Source: Pseudomonadota bacterium
GTDB taxonomy: Bacteria > Pseudomonadota > Alphaproteobacteria > Caulobacterales > Caulobacteraceae
Reading direction: 5' to 3'
NCBI GenBank assembly: GCA_023434265.1
Contig: JAEYTA010000114.1
Span: 1-8,209 of the forward strand
Length of the DNA stretch: 8,209 nucleotides
Made by a program: the position numbers and the translations under genes. The notes beneath the pieces are model-generated. The model was not told the origin of the DNA and did no database searches. It saw only the letters and a list, made by a program, of their open reading frames with translations. How positions within the stretch are numbered: the stretch's first letter is position 1; the number at the start of each line of letters is the position of its first letter. Of the stretch, positions 1 to 6,337 are shown in pieces.

Positions 1-370
1 GGGCCTCGGCGGCGGCCTGCTCGAGGCCGGCCAGCGCCTGCGGCAGATCGTCGGACAGGCGGTCCTCGAAGGCCTTCAGCACCTCCGCCGGCGCGGACCC
101 GTCGAGCGCCACCAGATGCAGGCTGACTTCGGTCCCGCGCGGGCCGACGTAGCTGCACACCGTCCCGCCGGCGGTGGCCGAGCCCTTGCGGGTCAGGGAC
201 CCTTGGGTCTGTGGGCACTGCAGGGCTTCCACCACCTTGAGCACGCCCTTGCCCTCGCCGTCGTCGGCGGTGCGCGTCGAGGAGATGCGCACCGAGCTGT
301 CGCCGTCACAGGCGGCGGCGAGCGCGGCGACGGCGCAGAAGGCGGGGACCAGAAGGGGACGCATCGACAT
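1..370 (-). CDS. Putative lipoprotein, 3' end beyond window
   Basis: Reading the minus strand from the ATG at 370 gives 123 codons that stay open to the left edge. The N-terminus has a short basic start (MSMRP), a hydrophobic stretch and Cys21 preceded by LAAA, which resembles a lipobox although the -3 residue is Ala rather than Leu. After it come a charged region and two cysteines around residues 50-75 (ALQCPQ, TVCSY) that could form a disulfide. A Shine-Dalgarno-like AAGGA (complement of 379-383) lies 8 nt before the ATG; a second ATG two codons in is an alternative start. I do not recognise a family. The gene is 105 nt downstream of moxR on the same strand and might be co-transcribed with it. 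Asp follows the Cys, which in E. coli would favour inner-membrane retention; that is inference here. Confidence 0.72.
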   Translation of the reverse strand, partial: MSMRPLLVPAFCAVAALAAACDGDSSVRISSTRTADDGEGKGVLKVVEALQCPQTQGSLTRKGSATAGGTVCSYVGPRGTEVSLHLVALDGSAPAEVLKAFEDRLSDDLPQALAGLEQAAAEA

Positions 371-475
371 GGGCGGTGTCCTTGTACGGCTTCTATCCTG
401 AGCCGCGCGGCCGGCTTTTCCAGTGAAATCGCGGTAACCGGCGTGTCCAAACCTGACCGGCGGCGTGGCGGAAGG

Positions 476-1375
<900 letters not shown>

Positions 1376-1400
1376 GGCGGCTCCGGATGGTGTCGGGACA

Positions 1401-1429
1401 GGGGTAGCGAAGGCGGGGCGGGTTAACAA
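1401..1429 (-). promoter_or_regulatory. Candidate housekeeping promoter of moxR
   Basis: On the minus strand TTGTTAA (complement of 1423-1429) is followed after 14 nt by GCTACCCC (complement of 1401-1408). This partly fits the Caulobacter sigma-73 pattern (TTGACGS, 10-14 nt, GCTANAWC): TTG at -35 and GCTA plus the final C at -10. It would give a leader of about 20 nt that includes the GGAG ribosome binding site. The match is partial. Confidence 0.35.
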
Positions 1430-1440
1430 CGATCAGATGA

Positions 1441-1503
1441 GGGGCGAGGGGCGAGGGGCGAGGGGCGAGGGGTGTGGGGTGAGGGGTGGCTGGTGGCTGG
1501 TGG
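1441..1503. repeat. Heptanucleotide tandem repeat, G-rich
   Basis: Seven consecutive 7-bp units starting with GGGG (four GGGGCGA, then GGGGTGT, GGGGTGA, GGGGTGG; 1441-1489) are followed by two CTGGTGG units (1490-1503). The plus strand has seven G4 runs at regular spacing and could form a G-quadruplex. The array begins 12 bp upstream of the -35 element proposed for moxR. Confidence 0.9.
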
Positions 1504-1507
1504 TTCT

Positions 1508-1686
1508 CCCTCCCCGGGACGGGGAGGGTCGTCGGCGCGGAGCGACGACGGGGTGGGACGGGCCGCTGCGACGGGAGCGCTCATGTCGCCTGGCCGCCCC
1601 CACCCGGCCGCTGCGACGGGAGCGCTCGTGTCGCCTGGCCGCCCCCACCCGGCCGCTGCGCGGCCACCCTCCCCTGAAGGGGAGGG
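1508..1686. repeat. REP-like inverted element pair
   Basis: The left copy (1508-1557) has two hairpins: CCCTCCCC/GGGGAGGG (1508-1515/1521-1528) and GTCGTCG/CGACGAC (1528-1534/1543-1549), ending in GGGTGGG. The right copy is inverted: GGCCGC/GCGGCC (1651-1656/1660-1665) and then CCCTCCCC/GGGGAGGG (1667-1674/1679-1686). The order of motifs is mirrored, as in paired REP/BIME elements. No transposase or RAYT gene is in the window. Confidence 0.75.
1561..1660. repeat. 45-bp tandem repeat, two copies plus a partial
   Basis: Units begin with GGCCGCTGCG at 1561, 1606 and 1651, an exact 45-bp period. The first two units differ at a single base (CTCATGTCG versus CTCGTGTCG); the third is cut after 10 bp and becomes the stem of the right-hand hairpin. 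The array lies between the two halves of the inverted element, so it looks like local amplification of the element's distal end. Confidence 0.92.
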
Positions 1687-1710
1687 AGAGCGGTGGGCAC
1701 GAGTCTTCGC

Positions 1711-1762
1711 CGCTTCTCGCGAAGCGCGTGGGAAGGGGTGCGGGGCGCCGGGCCTCGCCCGG
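1711..1762. repeat. Two adjacent perfect hairpins
   Basis: CGCTTC-TCGC-GAAGCG (1711-1726) and CCGGGC-CTC-GCCCGG (1748-1762) are both perfect 6-bp stems. No T-tract follows on either strand, so they are not convincing terminators. They continue the hairpin-rich repeat cluster that starts at 1508. Confidence 0.6.
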
Positions 1763-1899
1763 TCTGTGAGTAGAGTTACCGTTCGACGAGACTGACGCCC
1801 CGCGTGGCCGTTGGTCGCGCGCTCTCCGGTTGGCGGCCCTGACATTCGGGCCTAGCCGGATCTCCGCCGACGACATTGCTGCCCTCGACGCGGGGCGGA

Positions 1900-2138
1900 C
1901 ATGACGGCCCTCTTCAGGGGACGTCAGCAGCCCGCATTCCAGCGGCGCGCGGCGAGCAAGCGGACAGGATCCACTCCCTGCCCCCGAGGCCCCCGGGACT
2001 CTCCGTCGCCCCGGCTTCATCGCTCGACCACAGCCCGCCGTCGTCGAGGTCGTGGATCCGACGCCCTCCCCATCGACGGGATGGGAAGGAGCCTAAGGGG
2101 GCTTCTATCCCCGGTGCGTTACGGACGCTGCCTTTTTT
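1900..2138 (+). ncRNA. Candidate structured small RNA, unrecognised family
   Basis: This plus-strand segment has successive possible hairpins: 1903-1925 (GACG/CGTC outer stem with CCC/GGG inner stem), 1932-1945 (CCGC/GCGG), a long-range pair GGATCCAC/GTGGATCC (1967-1974/2052-2059), CCCATC/GATGGG (2069-2074/2080-2085), GGGG/CCCC (2098-2101/2109-2112), and a terminator with six T (2113-2138). No plausible protein gene precedes that terminator on the plus strand, which is the main argument for an RNA gene. The 5' end is uncertain. A weak promoter-like TTGGCGG at 1830-1836 is followed 13 nt later by GCCTAGCC. I looked for marks of tmRNA (tag-coding segment, T-arm), RNase P RNA and SRP RNA and found none; 6S RNA cannot be excluded by eye. 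Confidence 0.33.
2113..2138 (+). terminator. Rho-independent terminator, plus strand
   Basis: GGTGCGT (2113-2119) pairs with ACGC-T-GCC (2125-2132, one bulged base) around a TACGG loop, and six T follow (2133-2138). It is immediately preceded by another hairpin, GGGG-CTTCTAT-CCCC. The orientation does not serve dinB, which is on the minus strand and ends at 2404, so it must end a plus-strand transcript. Confidence 0.6.
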
Positions 2139-2224
2139 ACAAGTGCTTGAAATCCCTGAGGGCGAGGGGGCGGAATTGCGCAGTCCAAACATTAACTCCC
2201 GGCGCCGGGAGGCGGGCGGCGGCG

Positions 2225-2394
2225 CCTTCCCTCTCCCCTTGCGGGAGAAGGTGGCCCGAAGGGCCGGATGAGGGGTGAAACACGGACAGAGGGTGATTGT
2301 CGGTCGGTCGTGACGCTGAATGCGGACAGAGGGTGTCTCACCCCTCATCCGCCCCGCTCCGCGGGGCACCTTCTCCCGCAGGGGGAGAAGGACG
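2225..2394. repeat. REP-like inverted pair downstream of dinB
   Basis: Copies at 2225-2278 and 2339-2394 are inverted versions of one element. Each has a CTCTCCC or CTTCTCCC/GGGAGAAG hairpin, then a second hairpin (GGCCC-GAA-GGGCC at 2243-2255; GCCCCGC-TCC-GCGGGGC at 2351-2367), then GGATGAGGGGTG at the inner end. The second copy starts within 10 bp of the dinB stop. The two copies could pair as a long stem in a dinB transcript and slow or end transcription, but there is no T-tract on the minus strand. Confidence 0.8.
2283..2335. repeat. 13-bp direct repeat between the inverted REP arms
   Basis: CGGACAGAGGGTG occurs at 2283-2295 and again at 2323-2335, exactly 40 bp apart, inside the spacer of the inverted REP-like pair. 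Confidence 0.85.
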
Positions 2395-2403
2395 CGGAGG
2401 GCG

Positions 2404-3657
2404 TCAGCCGTTCTTCAGGGCGCGGCCGGCGACGACGGCGGCGGCGCCGAAGCGGGCGCGGAGGGTGTCGATGGCGGTTTCGGTCTTGAGGGCGCGGGCT
2501 TCGGGAGACTCGAACAGGGCGGAGGGGGCGTCCAGGGCGTCGACCACCTCGGCCATTCCGATGCCGATCAGGCGGTAGGGGCGGCCGAGTTCGGGGCGGA
2601 GCAGCTCGCGGCCGGCGGCGAACAGGGCGCGGGCGGTCCGGACCGGCTCGGGCAGGGTGACGCGGCGGGTGACGATGCGGAAGTCGGTGCGGCGCAGCTT
2701 GAGCACGATCACCCGACTGGCCACGCCGTCACGACGCGCCTTGGCGGCCAGTTTCTCGCACAGCGGCCAGAGCTCGGTCTCGAGGTCGGCGGCGGCGGTC
2801 AGGTCGTCGTTGAAGGTGGTCTCGGCGCTCATCCCCTTGCGCTCGTGGCCCGGATTGACCGAGCGGGCGTCGCGGCCGTGAGCGAGGTCGTGCAGGCGCA
2901 GGCCGTGCTCGCCATAGCGGCGGACGAGATCGCGGACGTCGGCGGCGGCGAGGTCGCCCACCGTGGGGTAGCCGTCGCTGATCAGGGTCTGGCCGAAGAC
3001 GGGACCGACGCCGGGGAGGACGCGGACCGATTTCGGGGCGAGCAGGGCGGCGGCCTCGGAGCCGATGACCGAGAAGCCCCGCGGCTTGTCCAGCTCGGAG
3101 GCGATCTTGGCGAGGAAGCGATTGGTCGCCAGGCCGATGGAGACGGTCAGGCCGGTCTCGTCCTCGATCCGCTTCTGCAGGCGGACCAGCTGCAGCGCCG
3201 GCGGGCCGCCGTTGAGGCGTTCGGTGCCGGCGAGGTCGATCCACGCCTCGTCGAGGGAGAGGGTCTGGACGAGCGGGGTGAGTTCGCGCACGGCGCCGAA
3301 GATCTGCGCGCTGGCGGCCTTGTACTTCGTGAAATCCGGCTTGATGACGACGGCGTCGGGGCAGGCCTTGAGCGCCTTGAACATCGGCTGGGCCGAGCCG
3401 ACGCCGTACAGGCGGGCGATGTAGCAGGCGGTGGTGACCACCCCGCGCTTGCCGCCGCCGACGATGACGGGGACGTCGCGCAGCTCGGGCCGGTCGCGCT
3501 TCTCGACCGAGGCGTAGAAGGCGTCGCAGTCGAGGTGGGCGATGGTCAGCCGGTCGAGTTCGTCGTGGGCGAGCACCCGCCGCGAGTCGCAGGCCGGGCA
3601 ACGGTCGAGCTTGCGGTCGTCGGTGCGGAGACAGTCGCGGCAGATGGATTTCATCAT
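2404..3657 (-). CDS. dinB: DNA polymerase IV with N-terminal zinc ribbon
   Basis: A 417-residue Y-family translesion polymerase. An N-terminal extension carries CRDC (6-9) and CPAC (20-23), a likely four-cysteine zinc site that I recall from other alphaproteobacterial DinB proteins. The palm/finger domain follows: HLDCDAFYASVE (41-52) with metal ligand Asp43 and Tyr48 at the steric-gate position, and SLDE (134-137) with catalytic Asp136-Glu137. A helix-hairpin-helix lies around LPGVGPV (214-220) and the little-finger domain spans about 275-375. The usual C-terminal beta-clamp motif (QLxLF type) is absent from the last residues (GRALKNG); PSALF at 378-382 is a possible degenerate internal version. 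The ATG overlaps the stop of the upstream membrane protein gene (ATGA, 3654-3657), so translation is probably coupled. No LexA box was seen upstream of the operon. Confidence 0.97.
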   Translation of the reverse strand: MMKSICRDCLRTDDRKLDRCPACDSRRVLAHDELDRLTIAHLDCDAFYASVEKRDRPELRDVPVIVGGGKRGVVTTACYIARLYGVGSAQPMFKALKACPDAVVIKPDFTKYKAASAQIFGAVRELTPLVQTLSLDEAWIDLAGTERLNGGPPALQLVRLQKRIEDETGLTVSIGLATNRFLAKIASELDKPRGFSVIGSEAAALLAPKSVRVLPGVGPVFGQTLISDGYPTVGDLAAADVRDLVRRYGEHGLRLHDLAHGRDARSVNPGHERKGMSAETTFNDDLTAAADLETELWPLCEKLAAKARRDGVASRVIVLKLRRTDFRIVTRRVTLPEPVRTARALFAAGRELLRPELGRPYRLIGIGMAEVVDALDAPSALFESPEARALKTETAIDTLRARFGAAAVVAGRALKNG

Positions 3658-3935
3658 AGCCTGACCGGCGGATCGGGCGGCTGGAAGCGATGGGCGAGCA
3701 GGACCGCCGCTGCGTTGATGACCAGCGTCACGGCGAGGAGGGAAAGGGCTGCAGGTGAGGCGTGCTCAGAGGTCCAGACCAGGTAGGACAGCACCATGAT
3801 GACCGCACCGGCCGCAAACTCATGAGGCAGCGACCGTCGCCAGACGCCCGACACGACGCGCTGGGCGATGACGCCTTCGATGGCCGCCCAGAACAGGACT
3901 CCGGCGACGGGTATGTGGGTGGACTGGTCGATCAT
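3654..3935 (-). CDS. Small integral membrane protein, unknown function
   Basis: 93 residues starting MIDQSTHIPV. Three hydrophobic segments are visible at about residues 8-25, 40-57 and 63-84, separated by short polar loops, with a Pro-rich C-terminal tail (QPPDPPVRL). The ATG at 3935 is preceded by GGGAGG at 8 nt spacing, which is better supported than the in-frame GTG at 3953. The stop overlaps the dinB start by 4 bp, so the two genes form an operon with this one first. I do not recognise the family. A role connected with DNA damage cannot be claimed; the coupling is only positional. Confidence 0.8.
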   Translation of the reverse strand: MIDQSTHIPVAGVLFWAAIEGVIAQRVVSGVWRRSLPHEFAAGAVIMVLSYLVWTSEHASPAALSLLAVTLVINAAAVLLAHRFQPPDPPVRL

Positions 3936-4324
3936 CGGTAAGCCTCCCGGCACGCGGCTCCAGCTTAGAAGACCTTGGATCGGACTGCATCCGGAGATGG
4001 GGGCGTCGGGAAGCCGCGAGGCCGCGTTCCTCCACCCGCTCCCTTCTTCACTCCGTCACCCTCGTGCTTGACCCGAGGGTCCGACGGTCCGCCGCTCAGA
4101 TCGGGGAGCGGGGTCGAGATCGCGGGGCGGTCTCGCACCTGAGCCGCCCCGGCGTCCGGCCCTCGGGTCAAGCCCGAGGGTGACGGAACTTGGAAGGGAA
4201 GCGGAGGGAAACGGTCGGCAGCCGGCGGGCTTCACGCCAACTTAAGAGACGTTCGGGCAGGGTGCATCGGAACAAGGAAGCCTCCCGCGCGGCCGCGCAC
4301 AGAGGGGCGACGGGCCGGGTGTCG
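3936..4324. other. Divergent intergenic region, dinB operon / divK
   Basis: 389 bp separate the two divergent operons. It holds a composite inverted repeat (4053-4186), about 117 bp on the dinB-operon side and 138 bp on the divK side. I see no convincing sigma-70 promoter for either direction. A single TTAAG half-site at 4242-4246 is the only CtrA-like sequence; the full TTAA-N7-TTAA arrangement is not present. Confidence 0.7.
4053..4186. repeat. Composite inverted repeat with two internal hairpins
   Basis: The outer arms 4053-4081 and 4158-4186 are inverted copies matching at 27 of 29 positions, and each arm is itself partly palindromic (CCCTCG...CGAGGG around GCTTGAC). Between them lie CCGCTC/GAGCGG (4092-4097/4106-4111) and CGGGGCGG/CCGCCCCG (4123-4130/4144-4151). 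The whole could fold as a cruciform with two side hairpins. It resembles REP/BIME-type intergenic repeats; no coding sequence is inside. Confidence 0.85.
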
Positions 4325-4699
4325 ATGTCGAAGAAAGTCCTCATCGTCGAGGATAACGAGCTGAACATGAAGCTCTTTCATGATCTGCTCGACTCGCAGG
4401 GCTACGAGACGCTGCAGACCCGCGAGGGGCTGCAGGCGCTGGCCCTAGCGCGCCAGCACCGGCCGGACCTGATCCTGATGGACATCCAGCTGCCGGAAAT
4501 CTCGGGGCTCGAGGTCACCAAGTGGCTGAAGGACGACGAGGAGCTGAACCACATCCCCGTGGTGGCGGTGACCGCCTTCGCGATGAAGGGCGACGAGGAG
4601 CGCATCCGCCAGGGCGGCTGCGAGGCCTACATCTCCAAGCCGATCTCGGTGGCCCACTTCCTCGAGACGGTGAGGAAGCACCTGGGAGCCGCGGCGTGA
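4325..4699 (+). CDS. divK: Single-domain response regulator DivK
   Basis: 124 residues forming one receiver domain with no output domain, the same size as C. crescentus DivK and nearly identical in core stretches (KKVLIVEDNELNMKLFHDLL, MDIQLPEISGLEVTKWLK, AFAMKGDEERIR). Acidic pocket Glu9/Asp10, phosphoacceptor Asp53, switch Thr83 and Lys105 are in place, as is Asp90, altered in the known cold-sensitive Caulobacter allele. In Caulobacter, DivK is phosphorylated by DivJ, dephosphorylated by PleC, and acts through DivL and CckA to lower CtrA activity. The frame extends upstream to 4190 but that part is unlike DivK; the ATG at 4325 gives the family's start (MSKKVLI). Its ribosome binding site is weak. 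The stop overlaps the pleD start. Confidence 0.98.
   Translation: MSKKVLIVEDNELNMKLFHDLLDSQGYETLQTREGLQALALARQHRPDLILMDIQLPEISGLEVTKWLKDDEELNHIPVVAVTAFAMKGDEERIRQGGCEAYISKPISVAHFLETVRKHLGAAA
4685..4698 (+). promoter_or_regulatory. Ribosome binding site and GTG start of pleD
   Basis: GGAG at 4685-4688 lies 7 nt before the GTG at 4696-4698. The GTG overlaps the divK stop (GTGA, 4696-4699), giving a 4-bp overlap and probable translational coupling. Confidence 0.85.
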
Positions 4700-6063
4700 C
4701 GGCGCGCATCCTCGTCGTCGACGACGTGGAGCCGAACGTCCGGCTGCTCGAGGCCAAGCTGACCCTCGAATATTACGAGGTGCTGACCGCCCACGACGGG
4801 GCGACGGCGCTGCAGGTGGCCGCCGCCGAGCGTCCCGACCTGATCCTGCTGGACGTGATGATGCCCGGCATGGACGGGTTCGAAACCTGCCGCCGGCTGA
4901 AGGCCGACCCCGTCACCCGCCACATCCCCGTGGTGCTGGTCACCGCGCTGGACGGGCGCGAGGACAAGATGAAGGGGCTGGAGGCGGGGGCCGACGACTT
5001 CGTCACCAAGCCGATCGACGACGTCATCCTGTTCTCCCGGGTCAAGTCGCTGGTGCGGCTGAAGGCGGTGATGGACGAGCTGCGCGAGCGCGAGGAGAGC
5101 GGGCGCCGCTTCGGGGTCGACACCGACGGGGCCGGGCGGCTGCGCGCCGTCGGCGGCCGGGTGCTGGTGGTCGACGACAATCCCCGCCAGGCGGAGAAGA
5201 TCGTGACCCAGCTGGCGACCGAGCACCGGCCGGTGGCCGAGCCGGATCCGGCGGCGGCGCTGGTCGCCGCGCGCGGGCCGATCGACCTGATGATCATCAA
5301 TGTGTCGAGCGCCGAGTTCGACGGGCTGAGGCTGGTGGCGCAGGTGCGCTCGACCGAGGCGACGCGGCGCACGCCAATCCTGGCGGTGGTCGACCCGGCC
5401 GACCGGCCGCGGCTGGTCAAGGCGCTGGAGCTGGGCGTCAACGACATCCTGCCGCGTCCGGTCGACGCCGAGGAGCTGGAGGCGCGGGCGCGCACCCAGA
5501 TCCGCCGCAAGCGCTACGCCGACTTCCTCAAGCAGAAGCTGGACTACAGCCTGGAGATGGCGGTGACCGACGCCCTGACCGGGCTGCACAACCGGCGCTA
5601 CATGGCCGGGCAGCTGCAGGCGCTGGTCGGTCGGGCCGGGCAGGGCGGCGACCAGGTGGCCGTGCTGGTCATGGACATCGACCACTTCAAGGCGGTCAAC
5701 GACGGCTTCGGCCACGACGCCGGCGACGAGGTGCTGCGCGAGTTCGCGGTGCGGCTGGCGACGAACGTGCGGGCCATCGACCTGCCGTGCCGACTGGGCG
5801 GCGAGGAGTTCGTGGTGGTCATGCCGGGGGCCCCGCTGGAGGCGGCGCAGCGCGTCGCCGAACGCATCCGCCGCGACGTGGCGACGACGCCCTTCCCGAT
5901 CATGGGCGGGGCCGAGGCGCTGTCGATCACCGTCTCGATCGGGGTGGCGGCCAGCGACGGCGCCGGCGGCGACACGCCGGAGGCCCTGCTGAAGCGGGCC
6001 GACGAGGGGGTGTACGAGGCCAAGAGCCGCGGTCGGAACCAGGTGATCGCGCGGGCGGCCTAG
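4696..6063 (+). CDS. pleD: Diguanylate cyclase response regulator PleD
   Basis: 455 residues in the order receiver, degenerate receiver, GGDEF, the architecture of Caulobacter PleD. It makes cyclic di-GMP from two GTP when REC1 is phosphorylated and the protein dimerises, driving the swarmer-to-stalked transition. REC1 (about 2-125) has Asp9/Asp10, phosphoacceptor Asp53, Thr83 and Lys105. REC2 (about 155-275) keeps Asp160/Asp161 but has Asn202 where a phosphoacceptor Asp would be, so it is an adaptor. The catalytic domain has Asp327 (MDIDHFK), Asn335, Asp344 and GGEEF at 368-372. The inhibitory I-site RAID is at 359-362, and Arg148 and Arg178, used in the Caulobacter inter-domain product site, are also present, so product inhibition should be intact. 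The start is GTG, coupled to divK. The stop is 4 bp from that of the convergent small gene. Confidence 0.98.
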   Translation: MTARILVVDDVEPNVRLLEAKLTLEYYEVLTAHDGATALQVAAAERPDLILLDVMMPGMDGFETCRRLKADPVTRHIPVVLVTALDGREDKMKGLEAGADDFVTKPIDDVILFSRVKSLVRLKAVMDELREREESGRRFGVDTDGAGRLRAVGGRVLVVDDNPRQAEKIVTQLATEHRPVAEPDPAAALVAARGPIDLMIINVSSAEFDGLRLVAQVRSTEATRRTPILAVVDPADRPRLVKALELGVNDILPRPVDAEELEARARTQIRRKRYADFLKQKLDYSLEMAVTDALTGLHNRRYMAGQLQALVGRAGQGGDQVAVLVMDIDHFKAVNDGFGHDAGDEVLREFAVRLATNVRAIDLPCRLGGEEFVVVMPGAPLEAAQRVAERIRRDVATTPFPIMGGAEALSITVSIGVAASDGAGGDTPEALLKRADEGVYEAKSRGRNQVIARAA

Positions 6064-6067
6064 GGCG

Positions 6068-6253
6068 CTACCGGCTCATCCAGGGTCTTGATTTGCCGGC
6101 GGCGATGCGGGCGGCCTGCTCGCGTTGGAAGCGGCCGCCGCGAGGCGGTTTGGCGCGGGCCTCGATCGCCGCCTGCTTCAGGCGGAGGGCTCTCTGGATG
6201 GGAGTCTCCGACTCGGGAGTCTCGGCGTCTGGCTGGTCGTCCGGATCCTGCAT
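6068..6253 (-). CDS. Small conserved hypothetical protein
   Basis: 61 residues, no cysteines or membrane segment. The first 20 residues are acidic (MQDPDDQPDAETPESETPIQ); the rest is basic and Ala-rich, with a predicted helix (RALRLKQAAIEAR) and a C-terminal GKSRPWMSR. I recall similar small proteins with an AxGKSxPWM ending in Caulobacterales, which supports it being real, but no function is known to me; nucleic acid binding is a guess from charge. It lies 84 nt downstream of rpmG on the same strand, with the rpmG terminator only 26 nt before its ATG and no Shine-Dalgarno, so its expression by read-through or a leaderless transcript is open. It is convergent with pleD (4-bp gap). Confidence 0.72.
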   Translation of the reverse strand: MQDPDDQPDAETPESETPIQRALRLKQAAIEARAKPPRGGRFQREQAARIAAGKSRPWMSR

Positions 6254-6279
6254 CAGGCGACACTACCACAGCCGACAAC

Positions 6280-6311
6280 GAAAAACGCCCGGCCATCGCT
6301 GACCGGGCGTT
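6280..6311 (-). terminator. Rho-independent terminator of rpmG
   Basis: On the minus strand AACGCCCGG and CCGGGCGTT form a perfect 9-bp stem (6303-6311 with 6284-6292) around a 10-nt loop, and the run TTTTTC (complement of 6280-6285) follows at once. It begins 27 nt past the rpmG stop. Confidence 0.9.
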
Positions 6312-6337
6312 CTGAAATCCGTCAGGGGATCAAGCGC

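Larger units (their letters stand above)
1376..2403. other. 1-kb region without a convincing protein gene
   Basis: No reading frame here has a recognisable protein. The open frames on both strands are Arg/Pro/Gly-rich low-complexity translations, several of which read through repeats and through a transcription terminator. Contents in order: moxR promoter candidate (1401-1429), heptamer repeat (1441-1503), REP-like inverted element with an internal 45-bp tandem repeat (1508-1686), two hairpins (1711-1762), a stretch with nothing recognised (about 1763-1899), a structured segment ending in a plus-strand terminator (about 1900-2138), and a second REP-like inverted pair (2225-2394) that reaches to the 3' end of dinB. 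Confidence 0.75.

Noticed and set aside
396..417. Terminator between moxR and the lipoprotein gene
   Set aside because: The AGCCG/CGGCT hairpin is followed by a short T-run only on the plus strand, which is the wrong direction for both genes.
1423..1429. CtrA site (TTAAC) near the moxR promoter
   Set aside because: Only one half-site is present; no second TTAA at 7-nt spacing.
1770..2138. tmRNA, RNase P RNA or SRP RNA
   Set aside because: GTTCGAC at 1780-1786 recalls a T-arm, but no stem flanks it and no tag-coding sequence is present. The conserved cores of RNase P and SRP RNAs were not found on either strand.
1876..2278. Two plus-strand open frames of 125-131 codons as possible small proteins
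   Set aside because: Both read through a strong terminator and into a REP-like repeat, and have no start-site signal or family resemblance.
2320..3786. 488-codon plus-strand open frame
   Set aside because: It is antisense to dinB and runs through the REP-like repeat. No domain is recognisable, and the opposite frame is a complete DNA polymerase IV.
3936..4052. LexA/SOS box upstream of the dinB operon
   Set aside because: No GTTC-N7-GTTC or GAAC-N7-GTTC arrangement is present; a lone GAAC near 4027 has no partner.
4627..5715. 362-codon minus-strand open frame opposite pleD
   Set aside because: pleD is unambiguous in the other strand, with all catalytic and regulatory residues; this frame has no motif.
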